Origin: JALZKA01 sp033856515
GTDB lineage: Bacteria; Actinomycetota; Thermoleophilia; Solirubrobacterales; 70-9
DNA: 64,000 nucleotides
Assembly (NCBI GenBank): GCA_033856515.1
Contig: JAWVEY010000031.1
Location: 1-64,000 of the forward strand
Direction of reading: 5' to 3'
This document shows, in pieces, positions 22,966-31,488 of the stretch. Below the pieces are notes generated by a model, which worked only from the letters and a program-made list of their open reading frames with translations, made no database searches and was not told the DNA's origin. Within the stretch, counting starts at the first letter, position 1; each line of letters opens with the position of its first letter. The position numbers were made by a program, and so were the translations under genes.

Positions 22966-23541
22966 TCAGCGAAGCAGCGGGAATCGGTGCGCGACGGAGG
23001 TGCGGCCCCACCAATCACCCAGACCCAGGTAGCGACCCGCACCGACGTAGGCGATGCCGGCGAGGACGATCGCGTAAACGACATGGTCGTCTAGGAAGGG
23101 GTTGTTCTCTGGCCAGATCGCGCTCGCCGTGTAGAAGAGAATCATCCAGACGATCCCGGCGATCGCCGCCAGCCGAGTCATGACTCCGAGGAGCAGCAGG
23201 ATCCCGATGCCGGCCATCGAGATCATGTAGATCCAGTCGACCCACGCTTGACCGGCGAGATCGGAATACAAGCCCGTAAAGGGCTCCTTGGTATGCAAGC
23301 CGAACGTCAGGAAGCCCTCGGTCGGAGAGCCCCCGTTGATCCACGCGTCGGGGCTCCCGAAATCAATTCCTCCGGTCTTTGGATCGCGGCCGGTGGCGAA
23401 GCCAAGGCCGAAGCATTTGTCCAGAAACGCCCAAAGAAAAATCCAGCCCATCGCTATCCGCAGAAGACCCCAGAAGATCCCGCCCCGCTCAACAGCCGCG
23501 GATTCAACGACAGAGGTGTCCGAACTTCGCAAGTCGCTCAT
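22966..23541 (-). CDS. DoxX-family membrane protein
   Basis: From ATG 23541 (AAGGGA upstream) the product is 191 residues with about four membrane helices (GLLRIAMGWIFLWAFLDKCF, WIYMISMAGIGILLLLGVM, LAAIAGIVWMILFYTASAIW, HVVYAIVLAGIAYVGAG). The opening RIAMGWIFLWAFLDKCFGLGF is typical of DoxX-type proteins, which are linked to redox and thiol stress in actinobacteria. The gene is divergent from a winged-helix regulator only 51 bp away, so the regulator may control it. Confidence 0.85.
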   Translation of the reverse strand: MSDLRSSDTSVVESAAVERGGIFWGLLRIAMGWIFLWAFLDKCFGLGFATGRDPKTGGIDFGSPDAWINGGSPTEGFLTFGLHTKEPFTGLYSDLAGQAWVDWIYMISMAGIGILLLLGVMTRLAAIAGIVWMILFYTASAIWPENNPFLDDHVVYAIVLAGIAYVGAGRYLGLGDWWGRTSVAHRFPLLR

Positions 23542-23580
23542 CCGGCAGTCCCTTCGATGGAGGTCAAATCGGGGATAGCG

Positions 23581-23586
23581 TAACAT
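23581..23586 (+). promoter_or_regulatory. Putative leaderless -10 box of the winged-helix regulator
   Basis: TAACAT is followed by GGACTC and the ATG at 23593. It lies in the 51-bp spacer shared with the divergent DoxX gene, so a regulator bound here could act on both. Confidence 0.45.
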
Positions 23587-23592
23587 GGACTC

Positions 23593-23946
23593 ATGAATTC
23601 TATTTCAGGAGTTCAAAGCCAGGAGTTAGTTAGGACCCCACCTGCCTGGGACTTCTTGACTAACCACGCCCACGTCCTCGTCTGTGTGGCGAACGACCCA
23701 GGCATCCGCGCTCGGGACATCGCGCTGGCGGTTGGGATCACCGAGCGAGCGACGCACAGAATCCTCGGGGAGCTCGTCAAGGAGGGCTACGTGCTTCGCG
23801 AGCGACAGGGGCGCCGAAACCGCTACGAAATCGTCGCTGACCTCCCCTTGCCGCACCCCCTTGTCCAGGAGCGCCAGGTCGGCGAGCTGATCGCCGTTTT
23901 GGTCGGATCGGATCGGAGCGAGAGCGCCGTCTCCATCTCGTCCTGA
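23593..23946 (+). CDS. Winged helix-turn-helix transcriptional regulator
   Basis: The 117-residue protein has a wHTH spanning about residues 17-80: FLTNHAHVLVCVANDPGIRA, then DIALAVGITERATHRILGEL as helix-turn-helix, then the wing VLRERQGRRNRYEIV. It resembles MarR/ArsR-like DNA-binding domains with a short C-terminal helix and no obvious metal site. A divergent DoxX gene and the downstream UspA gene, 42 bp away, are the likely targets. Confidence 0.85.
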   Translation: MNSISGVQSQELVRTPPAWDFLTNHAHVLVCVANDPGIRARDIALAVGITERATHRILGELVKEGYVLRERQGRRNRYEIVADLPLPHPLVQERQVGELIAVLVGSDRSESAVSISS

Positions 23947-23988
23947 ATCACAACTTTGCCAACGACATCCAACCGAAGGAGCAAGAAC

Positions 23989-24459
23989 ATGTTCAAGAAG
24001 ATTCTGGTCGCACAAGATGGCTCGGACGGGTCGGCACGAGTACTGCCGCTCGCGATCGCGATGGCTGAAGACGCCGGAGCTGAAATCGTCATCGCCCACG
24101 TTGACGAACGGACCACCGGAAAGGGCGGCGGTTCCCTGAACGCCCTCGACGGCGAGCTTCAGGAACAGCTGAAGGCTCGAGCGAGTGAGCTCACGGCCAA
24201 CGGCACAGCCACCACATTTGAGTCCGGAACCATCATGGTGGGAGGGCCCGCGCACGTGCTCGCAGAGATCGCAGACTCAGTTGGGGCCGACCTGATCGTC
24301 GCGGGAACGCGAGGTCATTCTCCCCTCAGTGGCTTGATGCTCGGCAGTGTCGCTCAGCGTCTGCTTCACGTCGCGCACCAGCCTGTCCTGCTCGTCCCGG
24401 AGTCGGCAGATGTGGGCACGGCGCTCGATCGCCCTGCCATGGCCGCGGCCGGCGCCTGA
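23989..24459 (+). CDS. Universal stress protein (UspA family), ATP-binding type
   Basis: ATG 23989, preceded by GAAGGAGC, gives a 156-residue UspA domain: the first strand MFKKILVAQDGSDGS with the Asp of the nucleotide site, and the ATP-binding G-2x-G-9x-G-S motif as GTRGHSPLSGLMLGS, followed by HQPVLLVP. It is a cytoplasmic dimer that binds ATP and helps survival in stress or low oxygen. It lies between the regulator and an FAD oxidoreductase, with 13 bp to the latter, so all three may be co-transcribed. Confidence 0.92.
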   Translation: MFKKILVAQDGSDGSARVLPLAIAMAEDAGAEIVIAHVDERTTGKGGGSLNALDGELQEQLKARASELTANGTATTFESGTIMVGGPAHVLAEIADSVGADLIVAGTRGHSPLSGLMLGSVAQRLLHVAHQPVLLVPESADVGTALDRPAMAAAGA

Positions 24460-24472
24460 GGCAACGGCTCGC

Positions 24473-25696
24473 ATGACTGATGACACGCAAGCCACCGCCC
24501 CTCTCAGGGTTCTGATCGCGGGCGGTGGCGTTACGGGCCTCGAGGCCCTGCTTGCACTTCGTGAGCTGGCCGGCGACCGGGTCGCGGTGACCCTCGTGGC
24601 GCCCCAGCCTGAGTTCGTTTATCGCCCGATGATCGTCGAAGAAGCGTTCTCCCACGTGCCCGCAGAGCGGCATGAGCTGGATCTGTTGGTCGCCGATCGC
24701 GGCGGCCAATTCGTCCTGGGCGAGCTGAATGAAGTCGTGCCCGACGAGCACCTCGTGCGCCTTGCCGACGGCGCAGAGCTCGAGTACGACGCGGCGATCA
24801 TCTGCATCGGGGCACCGGCAGTCCCCGCGTACGAGTCTGCGACGACCCTTCGCTCGTGGGATGAACCGCTCGCGATCGACGAGGCATTGGCAGCGGCTGC
24901 ATCCCACTCGAGCGGCACGATCGCTTTCGTGGTTCCGCCTGGAGTCTCATGGCCACTCCCCCTCTATGAGCTGGCGATGCTCGCGCAACCTCGCGCGGCC
25001 GATCAGGGCCTGGACGTGAAGACGCTGATCGTCACGCCCGAATCCGAGCCTCTTGCGATCTTCGGCCCGCCCGCTACTGATGTCGTCGCCGGGATGCTGC
25101 GAGGCAGACACATCGAAGTCAAGTGCGGCGCGTCTGTGGTTGGCGTCGATGGCGAGTATGTGACGCTTCCCGACAATGAACCCCTGGACGTTGGCGCGGT
25201 GGTCGCGCTGCCGGTGTTGACCGGGCCGGGCGTTTCGGGTCTGCCATCGGACGGTGATGGATTCATACCGACGGACGAGCATGGCCAGGTGCGCGGAGTC
25301 CAAGACGTGTTTGCGGCTGGTGACGGCACCGATTTCCCGATCAAGCAGGGCGGCCTCGGGACCCAACAGGCCGATGCCTGCGCAGAAATGATCGCGTCCC
25401 GGGCAGGCGCGGATCTCGCGCCGCAGCCGTTCCGGCCAATGCTTCGCGGCAAGCTCATCACGAAGTCCGAATCGCTCAGCCTGACCGCGGACATAGCAGG
25501 GGGCGGAGGTCCAAGCACCGTGTCACCGAACGTTCTCTGGCGACCGTCGCAGAAGATCGCCGGCCGCTACCTCTCGCCATATTTGTCCGGCGCGAAGTTC
25601 GGCTTCGAGACCCAGCAATTGGATGGCTCGCTCGAGATCGAAGTCTCGCTGCCGACCGAATGGCATGGACAACCGGTCGGCTGGGACTCGAAATAG
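24473..25696 (+). CDS. NAD(P)/FAD-dependent oxidoreductase (NDH-2 / sulfide-quinone-reductase-like)
   Basis: The 407-residue protein begins with an FAD-binding Rossmann motif (VLIAGGGVTGLEALLALRE), followed by the FVYRPMIVEEAF region, IICIGAP, and the second flavin motif VFAAGDGTDFPIKQGGLGTQQADA, the pattern of NDH-2 and sulfide:quinone reductases. The Cys pairs of true sulfide:quinone reductases are not evident. It probably transfers electrons from NAD(P)H or another donor to a quinone at the membrane. It is adjacent to UspA and to MgtE on the same strand. Confidence 0.85.
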   Translation: MTDDTQATAPLRVLIAGGGVTGLEALLALRELAGDRVAVTLVAPQPEFVYRPMIVEEAFSHVPAERHELDLLVADRGGQFVLGELNEVVPDEHLVRLADGAELEYDAAIICIGAPAVPAYESATTLRSWDEPLAIDEALAAAASHSSGTIAFVVPPGVSWPLPLYELAMLAQPRAADQGLDVKTLIVTPESEPLAIFGPPATDVVAGMLRGRHIEVKCGASVVGVDGEYVTLPDNEPLDVGAVVALPVLTGPGVSGLPSDGDGFIPTDEHGQVRGVQDVFAAGDGTDFPIKQGGLGTQQADACAEMIASRAGADLAPQPFRPMLRGKLITKSESLSLTADIAGGGGPSTVSPNVLWRPSQKIAGRYLSPYLSGAKFGFETQQLDGSLEIEVSLPTEWHGQPVGWDSK

Positions 25697-25735
25697 GCCC
25701 AGTTGCGTCGGCCGGAACGGTCGTGTGACTTCTAC

Positions 25736-26695
25736 ATGACCGCGCTTCTCGAAACCGCCCTTGAGGAAGCAACCAGCAGTGTGCCAATCGCAGCGCCGGG
25801 TGATACCGCGGGCGAAGTTCGCGCCGCAATCGCCGGACAGACCTTCGAATGCGCAGAGGATGTTGCGATTCTCGAGGGCGAGTTCCTGCGCGGAGTGCTC
25901 GCGATCGAGCGCCTGCTCGCGGCCGACGCCGCTCAGCCCCTCGCATCCATCATGGACGCCGACCCGCCCACAATCGTCGACGGGTGTGACCAGGAAGCAG
26001 TGGCATGGCGGATGATCGAGCGCGGGCAAGCGAGCATCGCCGTGGTCGACGCCGAAGGCCGGTTCGGGGGTCTGATCTCGCCGCACGCGATGGTTTCCGC
26101 ATTGCTCGCGGAACACGACGAAAGCCTCGCTCGACTGGGCGGCTACCTCGCCGGCTCTCGGCGAGCGCGCCAAGCGGCGGAGGAGAATGTGACCCGGCGA
26201 CTTTGGCATCGGCTGCCGTGGCTGATCGTAGGTCTCGCGGGAGCCATGCTCTCGGTCGCGATCGTAAGCGGCTTCGAGCAAGAGCTCAACGCCGAGGTCC
26301 TTCTCGCATTCTTTCTTCCCGCCGTGATCTACATGGCCGACGCCGTCGGCACCCAGACGGAGGCGATCCTGATCCGCGCGATGTCGGCAGGCATCACGGT
26401 CCGTTCCGTCTTCGTTCGCGAACTCGCCACGGGAGCGATCCTCGGCGGCCTTGTCGGGACCACGTTCCTGGTGTTTGCCCTCGCCACCTTCGGAGACGCT
26501 CAGATCGCGATCGCCGTCGCCGTCGCACTGTTTGCAAGTTGCTCGATCGCTTCAGTGATCGCAATGATCCTGCCATGGGCCTTGGCGAAGGCCGGACGAG
26601 ATCCAGCTTTCGGTGCGGGTCCGCTGGCGACCGTGATTCAGGATCTGCTCTCGATCGTCGTCTACTTCGCAGTCGCGACCGCAATCGCGGTCTAG
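25736..26695 (+). CDS. mgtE: Short MgtE-type magnesium transporter
   Basis: The 319-residue protein (ATG 25736; TTG 25703 is possible) has a CBS-like region at about 60-145 (ASIMDADPPTIVDGCD ... FGGLISPHAMV) and a five-helix MgtE membrane domain after 165. The channel signature appears as MADAVGTQTEAILIRAMSAG. The long superhelical N-domain of well-studied MgtE (about 130 residues) is mostly missing, so Mg2+ gating may be reduced. It is the last gene of the UspA-FAD group and converges with the lipoprotein gene only 6 bp away. Confidence 0.85.
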   Translation: MTALLETALEEATSSVPIAAPGDTAGEVRAAIAGQTFECAEDVAILEGEFLRGVLAIERLLAADAAQPLASIMDADPPTIVDGCDQEAVAWRMIERGQASIAVVDAEGRFGGLISPHAMVSALLAEHDESLARLGGYLAGSRRARQAAEENVTRRLWHRLPWLIVGLAGAMLSVAIVSGFEQELNAEVLLAFFLPAVIYMADAVGTQTEAILIRAMSAGITVRSVFVRELATGAILGGLVGTTFLVFALATFGDAQIAIAVAVALFASCSIASVIAMILPWALAKAGRDPAFGAGPLATVIQDLLSIVVYFAVATAIAV

Positions 26696-26701
26696 GGGTT
26701 C

Positions 26702-27373
26702 CTAGCCCGACGCAGACTCGTAGAGGGTTCCCATCAGCTCGTCGAAGTCGGCGCTGAAGGCAGGGCTGGGCTTGCCGTCCACCTGGACCACGTAGAGAAT
26801 GGAACCAATCACGAACTCGGCGTGATGGGCCTCGACCGGGCCGTCGTCCTCGTTCGGCACGTGATGTACCGCGACCGAGTCCGGGACGTCGTCCAGTTCG
26901 TACTCGAGCGGAGTCACCACACATTTGTCTGGACAGGGCGACTTCAGATCCTCCTCGTGAAGGATGTCCCGCGCCTCGAGAGCGCCCTCTTCGGAATCGA
27001 ACTGGGCGGCGAGAATTCGCACATTCAGGCCCGCGCGGCCGAGCTCCATGCTCACGGCCTCTTCGAAGCCTGCGTCCTCGATTGTGGCGCCGAGCTCGTC
27101 TTGGTCGGTAGCGCCCCCGACGATAAGAAAGTGGGTGATGTCCGTCGCCTCATCCCACTCCGACTCGGTCCCCTCATCAAGCCCGAGTGCGTCTGCGGTC
27201 GGCAGGGTGCTGCTGAGGTCGGCGGCCGGGACATCGCCCTCCCCATCGTCGTCGTCGCCACCACACGCCCCGAGCGCGATCGCGGCAAGAGCCAGGATGA
27301 GCGCGGCCAAGACGAGGGGCAGCCCCCCGGTAGCTCGGCGCGTTTCTCCCCGTATCCCAATCCTCGAAGCCAT
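26702..27373 (-). CDS. Hypothetical lipoprotein
   Basis: The 223-residue product from ATG 27373 has a signal peptide ending in the lipobox LGAC (AAIALGAC), followed by an acidic linker GGDDDDGEGD. The mature part is about 190 residues of mixed alpha/beta with a Cys pair (CPDKC) and no family that I recognise. It should be anchored by a lipid to the outer face of the membrane. A GATACT box lies 12 nt before the ATG. The SGNH hydrolase gene ends 38 bp upstream of this start. Confidence 0.75.
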   Translation of the reverse strand: MASRIGIRGETRRATGGLPLVLAALILALAAIALGACGGDDDDGEGDVPAADLSSTLPTADALGLDEGTESEWDEATDITHFLIVGGATDQDELGATIEDAGFEEAVSMELGRAGLNVRILAAQFDSEEGALEARDILHEEDLKSPCPDKCVVTPLEYELDDVPDSVAVHHVPNEDDGPVEAHHAEFVIGSILYVVQVDGKPSPAFSADFDELMGTLYESASG

Positions 27374-27410
27374 TGCGACGCGGCGAGTATCCCGCACAGG
27401 AGGGTTTGCG

Positions 27411-28331
27411 TCAATGACGCTCGTCACGCTTCTCGGTTTCCTCGGCGACGAACCGCCCGAAGTTCGCCATCCCAAGCGCGGTGGGATGAGCGAGCACGCC
27501 CAAGCCGTTGAGCGGATCGACAAGCTGCGTTATCCACTGCGCTCCCGGGAGCGCACACATCGTGTGGTCCAGGGCGTCCTCCTGTTGCAGGCTGACGTAA
27601 GTCGCGTCGTTGCGCCGGGCTGCGCGCTTGAGCCCCGCGTCGAGACGATCGACCAGCCCTTGTATGTAGTCGGCGTCCTCGGGCCAGAGCGGCACGATCG
27701 GCCAGCAGCCGCCCGGCGTGAAGTACTGCCCGTAGCCAACCACCAACACGTTCGCGCGCGGCGCTCGCCTGTGCACGTCGCGGACGATCTTCGCGAGCAC
27801 CGGGCGGAGCGCCCTGATCGTTTCGACGTTCGGATCGCTCCCATCCGCCTCGAACCCCTCCTTGCACGACGTCCCCGTCCCGGGAGGCGCAGGGTTGATG
27901 CAGCCGATGCCAACCCCAACGAGGTTGAAGTCGTTGGCGCCGATCGGGCCGAGCGTGACCAGGGTCGTGTCCCGCCCGAGCGCATCGAGCTGCGGGATGT
28001 TGTCCCCCTGTGCTGTGTACATGTGAGCGGTCGTCGCGCTGGAGCAGGTCACATCGCGAAAGGCCGTCACCCCGAGGGTCTGGGCCGCGACGGTTGGGAA
28101 GTTGTGGTCTGAGCGCAAGCAGGAGATCGGGTCGGTGCGCTGGATGGGGATGACCGGCCCGGAAGCCGCCGAGTCGCCGATGGCGACGTACCGCTCGCCG
28201 CCTGGGCCGTGGTCCCAGACGTCGCCGATGGCGGCCGAAGCGCTAGTCGGGACGAGAAGCAAGAAAGGCAACGCGCAGCTCACGGCAGCTGCGCGAATCC
28301 TCGGATGGTGCTTTCGCGATGGCTGTCTCAT
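27411..28331 (-). CDS. Secreted SGNH/GDSL-type lipase or esterase
   Basis: The 306-residue protein has a signal peptide (RIRAAAVSCALPFLLLVPTSASA). Block I is YVAIGDSAASGP with the nucleophile Ser, block III GPIGANDF, and block V AHPTALG with the catalytic His. No Asp precedes the His, so a Ser-His dyad like that of Streptomyces scabies esterase is likely. Several Cys pairs suggest disulfides. It hydrolyses an ester or acyl chain outside the cell. The sialidase-like gene upstream ends 14 bp away, so they probably form an operon. Confidence 0.88.
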   Translation of the reverse strand: MRQPSRKHHPRIRAAAVSCALPFLLLVPTSASAAIGDVWDHGPGGERYVAIGDSAASGPVIPIQRTDPISCLRSDHNFPTVAAQTLGVTAFRDVTCSSATTAHMYTAQGDNIPQLDALGRDTTLVTLGPIGANDFNLVGVGIGCINPAPPGTGTSCKEGFEADGSDPNVETIRALRPVLAKIVRDVHRRAPRANVLVVGYGQYFTPGGCWPIVPLWPEDADYIQGLVDRLDAGLKRAARRNDATYVSLQQEDALDHTMCALPGAQWITQLVDPLNGLGVLAHPTALGMANFGRFVAEETEKRDERH

Positions 28332-28345
28332 TTCGTGCTCAGGGG

Positions 28346-29758
28346 CTACCGCTTCGGAAGGTCCAGCTTCGCGAGCACGAGTTCCGGTAGGTGCTTGCCC
28401 GTCCAGCGCGTGAACGCGCCGCGGACCTTGCGCCGCCCGGTGAACTCAACGCCCGTGTATTCGAGGAACGTCGTCTCGGTCGTGCAGCACCCGGGCATGT
28501 CCGCGCCCATGGTCGGCTCAGACTCAGGCGACGTCGCTGCCGAGTTGAACACCGGGTCGGCGGCGAGCGCGTTCGGGCTGTATGTCATCCACGCGCGCCA
28601 GTTCATCCCTGACGCGCCAAGCGGATCGCCCTTGTCGGGCGTGCCGTAGTACGTCAGCGCGATCTCGCCGCGGCCGCGGGCGGCCACTGAAACAACGATC
28701 GCCCGCCGGATCTCCGGCGACGATACGAATCCGAGGAGGCGCCAGGAACGGCCGCCGTCGCGTGACGTCGCAAGTCGCACGCCGCCATCGGCGAGATACG
28801 CGAAGAACAGGTTGTCGTGGTCGTCGATGGCGAGGTTCTCCGACCACACATGATCCGTGATCCCGAGGATCAGGCCCTCCTCCCCGTCGAGGATGTCATC
28901 CAGGCCGAGGCTGTCGTCGCCCGTTGACACCGCCGACCACGTCTGCCCTTCATCGCGGCTTCTGACCACCATCGGCTCCCCGCACACCGTCAGTGGCATG
29001 ACGACAACTCCGTTGGAGAGCACGCGCCCGCTGCCGTGGACGATCGTCGCACCGGTGCCGCCCTGCTCTTCTCCGGCCTTGCATGCGCCGTTGACCGTCG
29101 GCAGGAAGTTCACGAACTCGAAGTGGTCCCCACCGTCGTCGGAGCGCCAGCAGCCGATCGACGCGGCGACGAGGATGTTGGGGATGAAGTTGCAGACGTA
29201 GACGGCGTTGGGGTAGTCGCCCGGCGCATCGCCCCGGAATGGGCCGGTGAAGATCTTCGGCCAGTCGCCGAGCGTCGGCGGCGAGCAGCCAGGTCGTCCA
29301 GCAGCCTCGGTCCAGGTCTCACCTTCGTCATCGCTGTAGATCACCGGCGATCCGCATCGGGTCAGGTCGGCGGAATAGGACGTGACGAACAGCCGCTCAG
29401 TGTCAGGGTCGACGTATGGAAACCCCTCTGACGCGTCGATGACGCCGGGCAGCTGGATGCGCTGCCAGGTACGGCCGTCGTCGCGGCTTCGCAGCAGCGA
29501 GTTGTCTGATGTACCCGTGAGCCGGCCGGGATCCTCGTAGAGGCCCTTGTCCGCCGCGATGCCCATGAACATCGTGCCGCGACCGTTGACAGCGAGCATC
29601 GGCTCCATGCCCTGCGCGCCAGTCGCGGCCTCACAGACCGTCGCGCCTGGTGCCAGCCGCTGCGCGGGATAGGTACATCCCGCCTCGGCCGCTGTCGCCA
29701 TGCCACCGAACGCCAGAACCCAGAACGTGCCGACCAAGCCGAAAAGCCGAAACCTCAT
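28346..29758 (-). CDS. Secreted sialidase-like (BNR/Asp-box) beta-propeller protein
   Basis: The 470-residue protein has a signal peptide (FRLFGLVGTFWVLAFGGMATAAEA). Five Asp-boxes of the form S-x-D-x-G-x-T-W can be seen: SRDDGRTW, SDDEGETW, SDDGGDHF, SRDEGQTW, SRDGGRSW. They mark a six-bladed sialidase fold, but the Arg triad and the Tyr/Glu pair of real sialidases cannot be confirmed, so it may be only a binding propeller. TACCGT lies exactly 6 nt before the ATG. It probably shares a transcript with the SGNH hydrolase downstream. Confidence 0.85.
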   Translation of the reverse strand: MRFRLFGLVGTFWVLAFGGMATAAEAGCTYPAQRLAPGATVCEAATGAQGMEPMLAVNGRGTMFMGIAADKGLYEDPGRLTGTSDNSLLRSRDDGRTWQRIQLPGVIDASEGFPYVDPDTERLFVTSYSADLTRCGSPVIYSDDEGETWTEAAGRPGCSPPTLGDWPKIFTGPFRGDAPGDYPNAVYVCNFIPNILVAASIGCWRSDDGGDHFEFVNFLPTVNGACKAGEEQGGTGATIVHGSGRVLSNGVVVMPLTVCGEPMVVRSRDEGQTWSAVSTGDDSLGLDDILDGEEGLILGITDHVWSENLAIDDHDNLFFAYLADGGVRLATSRDGGRSWRLLGFVSSPEIRRAIVVSVAARGRGEIALTYYGTPDKGDPLGASGMNWRAWMTYSPNALAADPVFNSAATSPESEPTMGADMPGCCTTETTFLEYTGVEFTGRRKVRGAFTRWTGKHLPELVLAKLDLPKR

Positions 29759-29764
29759 CAGGAC

Positions 29765-29770
29765 ACGGTA
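29765..29770 (-). promoter_or_regulatory. Putative leaderless -10 box of the sialidase-like gene
   Basis: TACCGT on the minus strand, then GTCCTG and the ATG. It fits the TANNNT-N6-ATG pattern of several other genes in the window. Confidence 0.45.
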
Positions 29771-29860
29771 ATCCGCTACACAGCCGCTCCGCGCCGGTTC
29801 TGGCTAGGCGCTACTGCGCTCGATCTGCTCGTCGACGAGCCCATTCCGGGCGCGTTTCGC

Positions 29861-31471
29861 TCAGGCTTTAGCCTCATCCGCGGCGAGAGATTCCGTCGGA
29901 AGGCGCCCGGTGAACCAGAGGGACAGGAGCGCGGCCAACGCGACGGCGCCGAGAGCCAGGCGCAGAGCCTGCAACTGCGCGTCTCCGTAATCCGTGGCGA
30001 CGGCTTGCGCCTCGTCTGACGTAAGCCCGCCATCCAGCGCTGCCTGTTCGACATCGGCGACCGGGACGATGTCGATCCCCGACTCCGTGTTCGCCACGAT
30101 GGCCTCCTGCGCTTCTGCCGGGATCGCGTCGTTGTCGGTAACGCGCTCCCCGAAGCCAGTCGCCAAAGACGCAAGCAGAACCGCGCCGATGATCGCCGTG
30201 CCCAGCGACGATCCCAGGTTCTGAGCGGTTCCCTGGAGCCCGCCTCCTTCGTTGCTCTTCGCAGGCGGGACCGAGGACATGATCACGTTGCCGAGCTGAG
30301 ATGCCAGGAGGCCCGCTCCGGCACCGATCAGGGCCAAGGCCACCTTGAAGCCGGTGTCGTTGAGAGTCACGTCGAGCGTCGCCAGCATCACGATCGCGCC
30401 GATGCTCACAGCTACCAACCCGGCCTGCGCCACGGTTCGCGGCGAGCGCCGCGCGGCGATCCGTGGCCCAAGCATCGCGAAGACGAGCATCGCCACCGAC
30501 AGAGGCAGCAGCCGCTTTCCGGTTTCGAACGCATCGAGGCCCAGTACCACCTGCAGGTAGACGGGAATGACGAAAAACGTGCCCATGAGGACGAGCTGCT
30601 GCCCTACCAGGGTCGAGAGCCCGGCCCGCAGCCGGGGCTCTTTCAGCAGCGTCGTGTCGAGGAGCTGGTCCTGCCCCAGGCGTGCGCGTCTTCGCTGCCA
30701 CACCGTGAACGCGGCAAGGAGAGCGAGTCCTGCGAGAACCAGGAACGGGACCGGGGAGAAGCCCAGTGGAGTGATCTCGGTCCCGTTGATCGACGGCGGG
30801 TTGCGTGGCTGGACGAAACCCCACACGCTGCTGCGGAGGATCGCGAAAACGATCACGCCAAGGCCCAGAGACGAAAGGGCTACGCCGACGCCGTCGAGAC
30901 GCGGACGGCGCTCAGCCGCAGGAGCTTGCGCGAGCCGCTTGCGGAGCAGCAGGATGCCGATCACCACGACGGTCTCCGCGGCGAACACGTAGCGCCACGT
31001 GAACTCCGTCGTCACCCAACCCCCGATAAGCGGGCCGGCGGCCACGGCGATTGCGGCGACAGCCCCGAGCAGCGCGTAGGCGAGCGCCCGGTCCTTGCCT
31101 TGATAACTGGCGGCGGTGAGCGAAGCGATCGCGGGGACGACCAGCACCGCTCCGAACCCCTCAATTCCCGACCAGCCGACGAGCAGGACGGCGAGGTTTG
31201 GGCTCAGAGCGGTTGTCAGCGACCCGACGCCATAGATCCCAAGGCCGATGGCGAAGGCGCGATTGCGTCCCAGGATGTCGCCGAGCTTCGCTCCAAGGAG
31301 CATGAAGGCGGCCATGACGAGCGTGTACATGGTGATCGCCGTCTGCACGCCCTGGATCGACGTGTCGAGATCGTCCACGATCTGAGAGATCGCGACGTTC
31401 ATGACGCTCGAGTCGAGCACCATGACGAACTGGGCGGAGGCCAGGATGATCATCGGGAGCCACTTGGCCAT
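29861..31471 (-). CDS. MFS drug-resistance transporter, DHA2 (14-helix) type
   Basis: The 536-residue protein shows the DHA2 pattern: helix 1 with VMVLDSSVMNVAISQI, motif A as GAKLGDILGRNRAF, and the motif C-like GPLIGGW in helix 5. Fourteen helices can be counted, with a soluble insert near the C-terminus. It should export drugs or metabolites using the proton gradient. TAAGGT lies 8 nt before the ATG. The LPG-synthase-like gene upstream stops 17 bp before this start. Confidence 0.9.
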   Translation of the reverse strand: MAKWLPMIILASAQFVMVLDSSVMNVAISQIVDDLDTSIQGVQTAITMYTLVMAAFMLLGAKLGDILGRNRAFAIGLGIYGVGSLTTALSPNLAVLLVGWSGIEGFGAVLVVPAIASLTAASYQGKDRALAYALLGAVAAIAVAAGPLIGGWVTTEFTWRYVFAAETVVVIGILLLRKRLAQAPAAERRPRLDGVGVALSSLGLGVIVFAILRSSVWGFVQPRNPPSINGTEITPLGFSPVPFLVLAGLALLAAFTVWQRRRARLGQDQLLDTTLLKEPRLRAGLSTLVGQQLVLMGTFFVIPVYLQVVLGLDAFETGKRLLPLSVAMLVFAMLGPRIAARRSPRTVAQAGLVAVSIGAIVMLATLDVTLNDTGFKVALALIGAGAGLLASQLGNVIMSSVPPAKSNEGGGLQGTAQNLGSSLGTAIIGAVLLASLATGFGERVTDNDAIPAEAQEAIVANTESGIDIVPVADVEQAALDGGLTSDEAQAVATDYGDAQLQALRLALGAVALAALLSLWFTGRLPTESLAADEAKA

Positions 31472-31488
31472 CGGCGCGAACCTTATGG

